This document shows positions 1-7,822 of a stretch of 40,990 nt of DNA, piece after piece; positions within the stretch are counted from its first letter, which is position 1, and the number at the start of each line of letters is the position of its first letter. The stretch comes from Planctomycetota bacterium (GTDB lineage Bacteria; Planctomycetota; Planctomycetia; Gemmatales; Gemmataceae), in contig JAPLNF010000336.1 of assembly GCA_026692965.1 (NCBI GenBank), positions 12,038 to 53,027 of the forward strand, in the 5' to 3' direction. The notes beneath the pieces were generated by a model. The model saw only the letters and a program-made list of their open reading frames with translations, was not told the origin of the DNA and searched no databases. Made by a program: the position numbers and the translations under genes.

Positions 1-887
1 GCCATTAGGCCACCGCCAGTTTCGTTATAAAGTCTCCATCGAACAAGCTCTTCGATACTTTTGAACCCAAACAATTTGGATTGTTCTTTAAGTTCATCAT
101 GATCAATCTGATAGATGGGTGGATACCAACCATCTCTATACTTAGGGGCGGGATATTCCTTAGCGATAGGGAATCTGGGGGCTGCATCAGCCACAAAAGG
201 CCAGGAGTTGTTTCTATGCCAGAGTGCTCGAATGTGTTTTACATCTCCAATTACCCCAGATTTCAAGACTTCAAATGCATGGGAATAAAGCATGCTGTAG
301 TGCCTTTGGTGGCCAATCGATAATATCTTTTGTGTTTCTTTCGAAACCTTAATCATTTCTTTGCACTGTGAAACATTCCAAGCCATCAATTTTTCGCAAA
401 GTACATGCTTGCCAGCTTTCATTGCATCTATCGCAATTCGAGCATGATTACAAAGAGGGGTAGCTATCACAACGGCTTCAATACTTTTGTCTTCAAGCAC
501 TTTTTTGTAATCAGTGAATATTTTTATATCTTTGCTTTCAGGCCCATAAAGTTTTTTAAAACCAGGTCTAAGTGGAACTTTAGGATCGCCTTCCATAATT
601 CGATCGCGGTTATATGGGCGAATATCGCAAATTGCAGTGAATTTAAGATATTCAGGATTATGCGCACCTACCAGAATACCACCTTCATCACCACAACCTA
701 TTAAAGCTGCGCGAACAGGGTTTCCTTCCATGGATTTGTACCCAAAATATACTGCAGGAGTAATTGCTGCAACTCCAGCCCCAGCAGATAAACCTTTAAG
801 AAAGCCTCTGCGTGATAAATCTTGTGAGACATTTTGAAAGTTAGACTTTCCTTGTTCTTTTTGTTCAGGGGTGAGATCCATTGCCAT
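1..887 (-). CDS. Gfo/Idh/MocA family oxidoreductase with Tat signal (3' end outside window)
   Basis: Predicted NAD(P)-dependent sugar or polyol dehydrogenase-type protein; the substrate cannot be told. I translated it by hand because the ORF is open at the left edge and missing from the track. The start ATG at 887 follows AAAGGA. A twin-arginine signal (SRRGFLKGLSAGAGVAA) lies near residues 22-38, predicting export in folded form. The Rossmann region follows: RAALIGCGDEGG, then the family-typical VVIATPLCNHARIA and GKHVLCEKLMAW. The EK of the latter is the usual conserved pair. About 295 residues are visible and the frame is intact to the edge. It is the last visible gene of a minus-strand run behind the DoxX gene (39 bp gap). 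Tat-exported members of this family are abundant in Planctomycetes. Family call is firm; function is unknown. Confidence 0.9.
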   Translation of the reverse strand, partial: MAMDLTPEQKEQGKSNFQNVSQDLSRRGFLKGLSAGAGVAAITPAVYFGYKSMEGNPVRAALIGCGDEGGILVGAHNPEYLKFTAICDIRPYNRDRIMEGDPKVPLRPGFKKLYGPESKDIKIFTDYKKVLEDKSIEAVVIATPLCNHARIAIDAMKAGKHVLCEKLMAWNVSQCKEMIKVSKETQKILSIGHQRHYSMLYSHAFEVLKSGVIGDVKHIRALWHRNNSWPFVADAAPRFPIAKEYPAPKYRDGWYPPIYQIDHDELKEQSKLFGFKSIEELVRWRLYNETGGGLM

Positions 888-926
888 TGTTTTTTCCTTT
901 GATAGATAAGGTCAGTTAGTTGGAAA

Positions 927-1934
927 TTAGACAGATTTATTTTTCGGTTCAGAGTCCCAAGTACAGCAGGAAGGAAGCCAATTAGCAAGGATAGCATCTA
1001 AGCCAAACCATCTTCCTGAATTGGTAGTAACTAATACTATCATAGCAAACATTTCGACCAAATTCTTGTTTACAAAAACATAATTCCCTTCATTTAAAGG
1101 AGGGACTGGAAGCCAAGGAAAAGGAGGAATCGTTAAATAGGTCATTGCAAGGAAACCAATTCCACCCAAGCATGCAATTCGAGTGAATAAGCCAAGGAAC
1201 AATCCTGCGCCGATTGCTGTAATTCCAAAAATTGTCATCAAATTTATCCAATGAATAAAACCCAACTTCTTTTGTGAAGGAGGCAAAACAGTTGATTTTT
1301 GTTCAACTGTTAGAAGCTTTTGTAAATCAGAAGTGAGGGTGTTTTTTTGTGATTCATATTCATCGGTAAGCTCTTTTCGACCTTTGGATATTTCAGCCCT
1401 AGTCGATGCTATTCGAGCTTTATCTAGTTCTTTGCCTAAATACCAACTTCTGTCGTCTGATCGGATTTTGTCTAATTCATCCAGCTTGGTTTTGTAATAA
1501 GTCAACCACTGAGGGATGGTGTAGTTGATTTTTAATGTGCCGGTTGGTTTGCCATCAGGAGATGGGATTTCAATTTCTTTTTTTCCTTCTTTAAACCAGT
1601 CTAAGGCTTTTTTAAGGTTTTTTTCAAGCGCCTCTTCAGCGGATTTTTGTTGATCTGGTGATAACTGGTAGGAAGAAGAAAAATCTTTGAGGGTTGAATT
1701 CCATTCATTTGTAATTGATTTTTCGTCAAGCTTTGCAAGAAGTTCAGAATCAGGATCAGGAAGGAATCCTTTCATGAATTTGCCTAAAGGCCCAGATGAT
1801 TCACGAAAATAAATTTCGCTGCTAAAAGGCTTGGGTGAATAAAGCGAATGAATCTTGTGAAGGCCTTCAAAAAGAAAATGCCAACCAATGATAAGCCTGA
1901 GAAGAATCAAAGAAATACCAGTGTAACGATTCAT
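927..1934 (-). CDS. DoxX-like membrane protein with long hydrophilic insert
   Basis: Membrane protein resembling the DoxX/DoxD family (small four-helix proteins, some linked to quinone or thiosulfate metabolism). The first hydrophobic segment (about residues 6-24, ISLILLRLIIGWHFLFEG) has the family-like GWHFLFEGLHK. The rest of the membrane domain comes only after about residue 224 (LMTIFGITAIGAGLFLGLFTRIACLGG, then a segment near NKNLVEMFAMIVLV). Between them lie roughly 190 charged, Lys/Glu-rich residues, helical in appearance, far more than in typical DoxX proteins of about 130-180 residues. The start ATG at 1934 has a weak GAG upstream. It sits between ApbE (44 bp) and the Gfo/Idh/MocA gene (39 bp), probably co-transcribed. 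The role is unknown; a partner function for the neighbouring oxidoreductase is only a guess. Confidence 0.75.
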   Translation of the reverse strand: MNRYTGISLILLRLIIGWHFLFEGLHKIHSLYSPKPFSSEIYFRESSGPLGKFMKGFLPDPDSELLAKLDEKSITNEWNSTLKDFSSSYQLSPDQQKSAEEALEKNLKKALDWFKEGKKEIEIPSPDGKPTGTLKINYTIPQWLTYYKTKLDELDKIRSDDRSWYLGKELDKARIASTRAEISKGRKELTDEYESQKNTLTSDLQKLLTVEQKSTVLPPSQKKLGFIHWINLMTIFGITAIGAGLFLGLFTRIACLGGIGFLAMTYLTIPPFPWLPVPPLNEGNYVFVNKNLVEMFAMIVLVTTNSGRWFGLDAILANWLPSCCTWDSEPKNKSV

Positions 1935-1978
1935 TAAAATCTCGCAGTGAATTTAATTTGGGAACCAATTCAAATAGG

Positions 1979-3064
1979 TTAAAACTCTACGGCCAAATTG
2001 CCAACAACTAAAACCTGTTCTTTTTCATTTTCTGGAAGAATTAGTATGCCAACTTCTTTGTGGTTTTCACAATATTGAATTGCAGCATTTGTTCCGAGAA
2101 CAAAAAAAGCTGTCGACAAAGCATCTGCTGAGGTCGCATCTGCTGCTGCTACAACACATGTTGCAACTCCCTTGGCAGGATATCCAGTCTTAGGGTTTAA
2201 AATATGTCCATACTTAATCCCATTCGATTCAAAATTATTATAGGTTGCAGCAGAGATGCCTAAAGCCCGGTTTTCCAAAAAAACTGTTGCAATGCGTTTG
2301 TTTGGCAGCCAAGGGTGGTTAATTGCAATTGGCCAGCCTTTTGATTGATTCTGTGGAGAAGAACCGCAAACTATACTGCTTTTCCCCCCATGGATCATGA
2401 ATGTGGAAACCCCAAATTTATTGAGGAGAAGGCCTTTTACCCTGTCTAAGGCGTAACCTTTTCCAATTGCGCCAAGATTTATTTCCATTTCTGGTTTGCT
2501 AAAAAACACTGATTTTTTTGAATGATCAAGAATTAATGAGTCTGATCCAAATGCTGAAAGAATGTTAATAATTTCTATTTCACTTGGAACTCTTTTAGGC
2601 CCTTTAAAAAAACCCCATAACTTTACAAGCTTGCCTGCTGTAATGTCGAAACCCTGATTGGTTTCATGGCTTAGGTTCTTTGCTTTCTGAAGCAGGTGAA
2701 AAAGATTTGGTTCAATAATTAAAGGGTTTTTTCCTGCATTTTGATTTATGTTTACGACTTCACTTTTTTGAATGTAAACAGATAATTGATTTTCTAAAAC
2801 TGAAATTAAATCAAGACAATCTTCGGCAATTAATACAGCATCTTTCGTCCCAAGCGGGAAAGATATTTCAAAATCTGTTGCCATCGCCCGGCGTTTGATG
2901 TGAACTAGGCTTAGTCCAGGTGCGTTTTGACTGAAAATGGTTTCCAATGCAGACGAAATAAGCCCGGCATTGTGGGGTATATTTGCCGGGCTTATTATGC
3001 TTCTTCTATCCATGATTTGTAGCCTAAAGATGCTCCTAATAACCATGGATAAAACAAAAATCAT
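1979..3064 (-). CDS. apbE: FAD:protein FMN transferase (ApbE family)
   Basis: ApbE proteins transfer FMN from FAD to a threonine or serine of target proteins, classically subunits of Nqr and Rnf, outside the cytoplasm. Family motifs are present in order: INLGAIGKGYALDRV, HGGKSSIV, HILNPKTGYPAKG and the Mg/FAD-site motif DATSADALSTAFFVLG near the C-terminus. Length 361 is normal. The start is uncertain: ATG at 3064 lacks a clear ribosome site, and an in-frame ATG at 3013 (MDRRSIIS) has only a weak one. Neither gives an obvious lipobox, although many ApbE proteins are lipoproteins. It lies 22 bp after the DUF4912 gene and 44 bp before the DoxX gene. No Nqr or Rnf target gene is visible, so the substrate is unknown. 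Confidence 0.9.
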   Translation of the reverse strand: MIFVLSMVIRSIFRLQIMDRRSIISPANIPHNAGLISSALETIFSQNAPGLSLVHIKRRAMATDFEISFPLGTKDAVLIAEDCLDLISVLENQLSVYIQKSEVVNINQNAGKNPLIIEPNLFHLLQKAKNLSHETNQGFDITAGKLVKLWGFFKGPKRVPSEIEIINILSAFGSDSLILDHSKKSVFFSKPEMEINLGAIGKGYALDRVKGLLLNKFGVSTFMIHGGKSSIVCGSSPQNQSKGWPIAINHPWLPNKRIATVFLENRALGISAATYNNFESNGIKYGHILNPKTGYPAKGVATCVVAAADATSADALSTAFFVLGTNAAIQYCENHKEVGILILPENEKEQVLVVGNLAVEF

Positions 3065-3086
3065 TGATCAATAACTTGCAAAGTCA

Positions 3087-4172
3087 TTAATCATCTTCAT
3101 CCCGAACAAGAGGTTCGAGTTGTTTGGTATTTCGTTCCACAGCTAGAATTATAGTTCGTTCTTCAACGCCATCAGGTGAAACAGCAACAGCTGGAATAAT
3201 TTGACGGCTATCTGGAAGACTGAAACGCATTGTAAAAGTGCCATCGGCCCTAAGTTTTACAGGTTCACCTTGAAGAGTAACCCGAGCGTTAGGATCGGTT
3301 GAGCCGTAAACGATCAGTTCTGCATCAACTTGGAATTTAAAATCGCGGCTTTTGCCAAGAATAAACCCAGCGGAACCAAAACTAGTTATTGCAGAAGAAC
3401 CAAGAGGTCTGCGCAATCTTTCTTCAAAAAGTTGTTTGAGTTCCATGCTGCTGGAGCTTGGGTCAAATCCGCCGGACATTGCATAAATTTTGTCTGCTTT
3501 TTCGTTGTCTAAATCCGCCCAGTTTTCATCAATCATGTCGCTAATACCAGCCCTGGGGGTAGTAACCACATTGGAACGGGAAAGAACATAGAATTTACCT
3601 GTTTTTGCAAGGTATCCGATATCAATGCGATAGGAACGCGGAGGAGTTTTTACATTAAGATACCAGCTGTTGCATCCGCCATGGATTTCAATGTCTTGAA
3701 CAATAGTTTCGCTCGAGCAAGTAGTATCATTCGAAGTTACATCAATAAGGCGTAAGATTGGCTTGCAGCTATGCCAATCTTGGGAAAGAGCTGCCTCTGC
3801 CCTTTGAATTGCCTGCCTGGTTATTTCCCAATAGGCATGCAACCAAAAAGGATCGCGCACCATAACTACAATTCGGTCTTTGTTATAACCTTTTGGCAGA
3901 TCTTTGGGTGCTTTGGCGGCTAGATCTTTAGTTGGTACGCCCATGGAAATTCTAGATTTTTCCTGTGCTTCCAAAGCTGAATCACGAGCTAGGGAAATTT
4001 GAGTACGCTTTTTTAAAAGATTGTTCTTTTTAATAGCCATTTGCTTCGATGAAGACTTCATCTTGGAAGTTGATTTAGCTTTTGTAATTGGTTCTTTAGT
4101 TATTTTATTTACAGAACGAACTGCAGGTGGGGGAGAAATTTTTGATTTATTTACAGACTTTTTGGCTGCCAT
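3087..4172 (-). CDS. DUF4912 domain protein with basic N-terminal tail
   Basis: Protein of unknown function. The first 90 or so residues are rich in Lys, Ser and Ala (AAKKSVNKSKISPPP...), probably disordered and possibly nucleic-acid or polyanion binding. The DUF4912 signature follows: RIVVMVRDPFWLHAYWEIT, LRLIDVT, NSWYLNVKTPPRSYRIDIGY and FYVLSRSNVVTTPR. The C-terminal 70 residues (YGSTDPNARVTLQGEPVKL onward) look like a small beta-sandwich of Ig/FN3 type. The ORF track starts at a TTG (4193). I prefer ATG 4172, which has GGAG eight bases upstream. It is the first gene of the minus-strand run and is divergent from the atp operon. Domain call is confident; biological role is not known. Confidence 0.85.
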   Translation of the reverse strand: MAAKKSVNKSKISPPPAVRSVNKITKEPITKAKSTSKMKSSSKQMAIKKNNLLKKRTQISLARDSALEAQEKSRISMGVPTKDLAAKAPKDLPKGYNKDRIVVMVRDPFWLHAYWEITRQAIQRAEAALSQDWHSCKPILRLIDVTSNDTTCSSETIVQDIEIHGGCNSWYLNVKTPPRSYRIDIGYLAKTGKFYVLSRSNVVTTPRAGISDMIDENWADLDNEKADKIYAMSGGFDPSSSSMELKQLFEERLRRPLGSSAITSFGSAGFILGKSRDFKFQVDAELIVYGSTDPNARVTLQGEPVKLRADGTFTMRFSLPDSRQIIPAVAVSPDGVEERTIILAVERNTKQLEPLVRDEDD

Positions 4173-4477
4173 ATGCAATGCTCCATTTGGCAATATTTGC
4201 CATTTGCTTCTTTAGACCTCCTTGTCAAAAGAAATGGTTAATATGATTAAAACTTCTGATACATGCGACATTCAGAATTTTGCTGCAAACACTGTCGTTA
4301 TAAGAATCCAAAACTTATCATTTGAATGTCGTAAGGCAGTAGGGTTAGATTAAATTAGATTGAAAAAAATGTCAAACAAAAACTTTGGAAATCGTTATAT
4401 TATCAAGACTTATAACCATATTCGAAAGCCGTTATAGTTTTCCTAAGTGTAACATTTAACCTAAAGTGAAGTGTTTG
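4173..4477. promoter_or_regulatory. Divergent intergenic region between DUF4912 gene and atp operon
   Basis: About 300 bp without a credible gene, holding the control region of two divergent transcription units. I see a good ribosome site sequence (AAGGAGGTC) on the minus strand near 4213-4221, but it faces no convincing start: its nearest ATG (revcomp of 4203-4205 area) is out of frame with the DUF4912 gene. The heptamer CGTTATA occurs three times on the plus strand (4296-4302, 4393-4399, 4430-4436). I could not identify a -35/-10 pair with proper spacing for the atp operon. No hairpin with a U-run was seen. Confidence 0.5.
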
Positions 4478-4678
4478 ATGGTTCCGAATCGTAAAAATGA
4501 TATCAAAGGTTTTGCAGTCTATGTGGAACTTGCTTCCCTGGGTGTCGAGATGTTTGCTCCGATTGCTATTGGTGCCTTGCTTGATTCTTATTCTTCAACC
4601 AAGCCTTTTGGTATAATTTCGGGCATTCTTATTGGTGTCCTTGTCGTTACCTTTCATATTAAAAGGCGTTTATTTTAA
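4478..4678 (+). CDS. atpZ: AtpZ/AtpQ-like F1Fo ATP synthase accessory protein
   Basis: Small membrane protein, 66 residues from ATG 4478. It has two hydrophobic helices (VYVELASLGVEMFAPIAIGALLD and FGIISGILIGVLVVTFHI) separated by a short loop with a conserved-type LLDS, the pattern of the AtpZ family often found at the head of bacterial atp operons beside AtpI. AtpZ/AtpI proteins are reported to help c-ring assembly or cation supply. The ORF track starts at GTG 4466; ATG 4478 is preferred because it removes an atypical MKCL leader, though neither has a strong ribosome site. It is the first gene of the atp operon, followed 10 bp later by the AtpI-like gene. Assignment rests on topology and position rather than strong motifs. 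Confidence 0.7.
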   Translation: MVPNRKNDIKGFAVYVELASLGVEMFAPIAIGALLDSYSSTKPFGIISGILIGVLVVTFHIKRRLF

Positions 4679-4688
4679 GGCGCATGGT

Positions 4689-5105
4689 TTGACTGAAAAA
4701 AATGCCCTAACAAATGATGCTATTGCTAAACTTGATAAACAGATTTTAGCCTTTTATGGGGTTACTTCGCTTATTTGTTTTGCTGTGTTTATTGGTTTGT
4801 CCTTAAACGAGGGTATTAAAGAACACTTTTATTATTATCTGGCGATTTCGATGTTTTTTGGGGCGTTTTTTCTCTCAAAACTGATTACTTTCATATATGA
4901 ATTTTTTTACAAGAATAATAACGCTTCTTTACTTTTTTTAACTTCTCTTCCTCGATTGTTGTTGTTTTTGCTTGCTTTTGTTTTTTTTAAAAATACAGTG
5001 CACGAAGAAATGAGCAAGCATCTCGTTTTAATAGCGATTTGTCTCTTCTTTTTCTTGGCCTTGTTCGAATCAATCTTGAAGTTGAAATTGTTTTCTCGTA
5101 ATTGA
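4689..5105 (+). CDS. atpI: AtpI-like ATP synthase subunit I
   Basis: Hydrophobic protein of 138 residues with four predicted membrane helices (near QILAFYGVTSLICFAVFIG, YYYLAISMFFGAFFLSKL, LLFLTSLPRLLLFLLAFVFF and LVLIAICLFFFLALF). This is the topology expected for AtpI, an assembly factor for the c ring. Sequence motifs are weak, so the call relies on position between atpZ and atpB. The track ORF begins at TTG 4632 inside atpZ. A TTG at 4689 (MTEKNALTND...) has AAGG eight bases upstream and clears atpZ by 10 bp, so I chose it. A non-ATG start would fit low-level synthesis of an accessory subunit. Confidence 0.6.
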   Translation: MTEKNALTNDAIAKLDKQILAFYGVTSLICFAVFIGLSLNEGIKEHFYYYLAISMFFGAFFLSKLITFIYEFFYKNNNASLLFLTSLPRLLLFLLAFVFFKNTVHEEMSKHLVLIAICLFFFLALFESILKLKLFSRN

Positions 5106-5157
5106 TTAGTACCATTTGTTTGTTATTTGTTTGTTTTAAAAGTGGGTTACTTTAATT

Positions 5158-6066
5158 ATGTCTAAGCCTATACCTGACGCAATGGATGAAGTTCAAGATC
5201 AACTCCATCATTGGCATTTTTTTGATGAGCAAGGGTTGTTTGAACATGGTGTTCATTTAAATTTGATTTCGTTTGATTTGTTCGGATATCATGTTGCGAT
5301 AAGCAAATTTAAGATACTGATGTTAGTTGTTGCTGTTTTAATTGCAGCAATCTACATCCCTTTATGTCGTAGGGTTTCTAAAGGCGAAATTTTGCGTGGG
5401 CCTTTTTGGAACGCTTTTGAATGCTTACTTACTTACATCCGAAACGAAGTTGCAAAGCCTACATTAGGTGACCTGGCTGATAAATATGTTCCTTTCTTAT
5501 GGACTTTGTTTTTGTTTATTTTGTTTTCGAATTTGTTTGGTATGTTGCCCTTTATGGGCTCGCCTACCGCAAATATCTCGGTTACTGGTGCTTTGGCCCT
5601 TGTGAGTTGCTTTTTTATTAATTACACAGGTATCAAAAAGAATGGCGTAGCTGGTTTTTTTAAAGGCTTTTGGATGAAAATTGATCTTCCAGTGTTTGGA
5701 CCTGTTATCAGTGCCTTTCTTTTCGTGATTGAGTTTGCTGGTATCTTTATTAGAAGTGGTGTGTTGGCTGTTCGATTATTTGCAAATATGTTTGCAGGTC
5801 ATATGGTTCTTGCGACTGTACTTCTTTTTGCTGTAAAAGTTGCTGGTGAAAATATTTTGCTTCAATCTGGTGTAACTGTTATCAGTTTGGCAGCGAGTTT
5901 AGCTTTATGTTTTCTTGAGCTTCTTGTCGCATTTTTGCAAGCGTATGTTTTTACCTTTTTAACTGCTTTATTCATGGGAATGGCTACCCATGAAGGCCAT
6001 GCTCATGAAGAACACGCCCACGATGAGCATGGGCATGATGAAAAGGCTATTCAAGGCAATCATTAA
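5158..6066 (+). CDS. atpB: ATP synthase Fo subunit a
   Basis: Subunit a forms the two proton half-channels against the c ring in the membrane. Diagnostic segments are present: SNLFGMLPF, the essential-arginine helix AVRLFANMFAGHMVLA, and the last helices with LELLVAFLQAYVFTFLTALFMGMA. Length is 302, slightly above E. coli (271). The extra length includes a hydrophilic amphipathic head (residues 1-35) and a remarkable His/Glu/Asp-rich tail (THEGHAHEEHAHDEHGHDEK) of about 26 residues with eight histidines. The tail is expected on the cytoplasmic side and may bind metal, which is inference. The start ATG 5158 has only a weak ribosome site. It sits between atpI (52 bp) and atpE (104 bp). Confidence 0.97.
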   Translation: MSKPIPDAMDEVQDQLHHWHFFDEQGLFEHGVHLNLISFDLFGYHVAISKFKILMLVVAVLIAAIYIPLCRRVSKGEILRGPFWNAFECLLTYIRNEVAKPTLGDLADKYVPFLWTLFLFILFSNLFGMLPFMGSPTANISVTGALALVSCFFINYTGIKKNGVAGFFKGFWMKIDLPVFGPVISAFLFVIEFAGIFIRSGVLAVRLFANMFAGHMVLATVLLFAVKVAGENILLQSGVTVISLAASLALCFLELLVAFLQAYVFTFLTALFMGMATHEGHAHEEHAHDEHGHDEKAIQGNH

Positions 6067-6170
6067 AATTTGATTGACTATTGTTTATATGATTCGTAAA
6101 TAATTGTAACTTAGCTCTTATGTTTCTTGTTGTGTTTCCCCTTTATGGTGATTATGGAGGCTTGCTTTCG

Positions 6171-6452
6171 ATGAAAAAGATGTTTTTGATGTTTGCAGTT
6201 GTTGTAGCTTTATTCTGCTTTGCTGATGATGCATTTGCTGCTGATGGTATTGCCAATGTTGGCAAGGGCATTGGTGCAGGTTTGGCAATTATTGGTGCAG
6301 GCATTGGTTTGGGTTACATTGGTGCAGGCATGGCTGAGAACATGGCACGCCAACCTGAAATGGCTAACGACCTTAGAAATGCTAGTATTATTATCGCAGC
6401 TTTGCTTGAAGGTGTTGCCTTGTTTGCATTGCTTATTTGCTTCCTTATTTAG
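6171..6452 (+). CDS. atpE: ATP synthase Fo subunit c with N-terminal leader
   Basis: Proteolipid subunit of the rotor ring. The mature-like part has two helices joined by the polar loop ENMARQPE. The ion-binding glutamate is in IIAALLEGVALFALL. Positions that carry Na+-ligand residues in Na+ synthases (Gln in helix 1, Ser/Thr after the Glu) are Leu and Gly here, indicating proton use. An N-terminal leader MKKMFLMFAVVVALFCFADDAFA with an AxA-type cleavage site gives 93 residues in total, against about 79 in E. coli. The ORF track start at 6120 is rejected because ATG 6171 has GGAGG ten bases upstream. Part of the atp operon, between atpB and atpF. Confidence 0.95.
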   Translation: MKKMFLMFAVVVALFCFADDAFAADGIANVGKGIGAGLAIIGAGIGLGYIGAGMAENMARQPEMANDLRNASIIIAALLEGVALFALLICFLI

Positions 6453-6486
6453 TTTATATTCTTTTAAATCGGGAGGTAGAGGGGCC

Positions 6487-7125
6487 ATGTTACGACGGTT
6501 TTTCGTCATGACTTTGCTTGGTTTACTCAGCCTTGGGTTTGTGTTCTCCACAAACTGTATTGCTGAAGCCAAAACTGCTGAAGTTAAAAATCCTGAAGCA
6601 AAGGTTGCTGATGGTGATCAACAACCTTCAAAACAAAGAGATATCTTTGGTTTTAGTGCTGATACCGGAGTTTGGACTTTGGTGCTGTTTATTTTGCTTT
6701 TCTTTGCACTAAATAAAACAGCATGGGGCCCTATGCTGGAAGGTTTGCAAAAACGCGAAGAAAACATTCGTCGTGCCATCGATGAGGCTGAAGCTGCTAG
6801 TTTAAAATCCCAAAAGTTACAAGCTGAACTTGATGCTAAATTTAGGTTGGCAGGGGACCAAATTAGGGTTCTTATTGATGAAGCACGCCGTGATGGTCAG
6901 GTACTAAAAGATGAAATGGTTTCTAAAGCAAAAGAAGAGATCGTTGCAGAACGTGATAGGTTGCATCGTGAGTTGCAACTTGCTACTGATCAAGCAATGA
7001 AGGATCTTCTTACCAAAGCTTCCGATTTAGCTTTGCTTGTATCTTCAAAAGCAATTAAAAAGTCTTTAACGATTGAGGACCATAGAGTTCTTGTCGATGA
7101 TTGCTTGGCTGAATTTTCCAAATAG
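6487..7125 (+). CDS. atpF: ATP synthase Fo subunit b with N-terminal leader
   Basis: Peripheral-stalk subunit linking Fo to F1. From ATG 6487 (strong GGGAGG upstream) the protein is 212 residues. It opens with a signal-like segment (MLRRFFVMTLLGLLSLGFVFSTNCIAEA) and a 35-residue polar linker. The usual single membrane anchor follows (VWTLVLFILLFFALNKTAWGPM), then a long Glu/Lys/Arg/Ala-rich coiled coil (KREENIRRAIDEAEAAS onward). E. coli b is 156 residues; the excess is the leader plus linker. The track ORF starting at 6220 is a read-through of the other frame of atpE and is rejected. It lies 34 bp after atpE and 40 bp before atpH. Confidence 0.95.
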   Translation: MLRRFFVMTLLGLLSLGFVFSTNCIAEAKTAEVKNPEAKVADGDQQPSKQRDIFGFSADTGVWTLVLFILLFFALNKTAWGPMLEGLQKREENIRRAIDEAEAASLKSQKLQAELDAKFRLAGDQIRVLIDEARRDGQVLKDEMVSKAKEEIVAERDRLHRELQLATDQAMKDLLTKASDLALLVSSKAIKKSLTIEDHRVLVDDCLAEFSK

Positions 7126-7165
7126 TATTTAATGTTTGTAGCGTTTTTTCTGCTGGGGCTAGATA

Positions 7166-7822
7166 ATGTCTTTAAGTGATATTGATTTAAACATTGCTGA
7201 ACTTGCCAAGCACTACACGGTGCTTGACGACGGCTCTCAGCGTATTACCCAAGTTTATTCTGCAGCGCTTTACCAATCTGCATTGCCTTTGGGTCTTGCT
7301 GATAGTGTGCTAGAAGAATTGCTTGAAATTGCATCGCTTTTGAAAAATAACCCCAAGCTTGAAGCCTTCTTTTCGATTCCTGTGATTTCTCGAGAAGAAA
7401 AGACTAGGCTGGTAAAATTGGTTTTTGAAGGAAAATGCAGCCCTTTGGTTATGAACTTTATTTTTGTCCTTAATGAACACGATCGACTTGGTTTGCTTGG
7501 TGCTTCTGTTCATGCGTATCAGCTTTTGAACGAGACTCGAAAAAACCAATTGCAAGTTCAGGTTATTACCAGTGTTAAGGTTACTCCTGAGCAGGAGGTT
7601 GCGCTACTTAAGGCTTTACAAGTTAAGCTTGGTAAGCAACCTGTTCTTTCTTACACAGTGGATGATTCCATTGTTGGTGGATTAATTATTAAAGCCGGGG
7701 ATTGGCTTTGGGACGGTAGTTTACGTAGCCGTCTTCAATCCTTGCGCAATCAATTGATTGAGAGAAGTACTTATGAGATTCAAAGCAGACGAGATAGCTT
7801 CAGTTCTTCAGAAGGAAATTGA
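7166..7822 (+). CDS. atpH: ATP synthase F1 subunit delta
   Basis: Delta (OSCP) caps F1 and joins it to the b stalk. The N-terminal helical domain begins with [13 protein letters not shown], and [19 protein letters not shown] is family typical. The C-terminal part shows the conserved [29 protein letters not shown]. Length 218 against 177 in E. coli: there is about 25 residues of extra N-terminus and an extra tail of about 18 residues after the usual end. That tail is encoded by DNA overlapping the start of atpA by 50 bp, suggesting translational coupling. The start ATG 7166 is preceded by GGGGCTAGATA, a modest ribosome site. Confidence 0.95.
   Translation: MSLSDIDLNIAELAKHYTVLDDGSQRITQVYSAALYQSALPLGLADSVLEELLEIASLLKNNPKLEAFFSIPVISREEKTRLVKLVFEGKCSPLVMNFIFVLNEHDRLGLLGASVHAYQLLNETRKNQLQVQVITSVKVTPEQEVALLKALQVKLGKQPVLSYTVDDSIVGGLIIKAGDWLWDGSLRSRLQSLRNQLIERSTYEIQSRRDSFSSSEGN

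Noticed and set aside
701-997. 98-residue minus-strand ORF across the Gfo/DoxX junction
   Set aside because: Different frame from both genes with no family features; a shadow ORF.
6220-7125. 301-residue ORF in the track covering atpE and atpF
   Set aside because: The first 89 codons are an out-of-frame reading of atpE; the real atpF start is ATG 6487 with a strong ribosome site.
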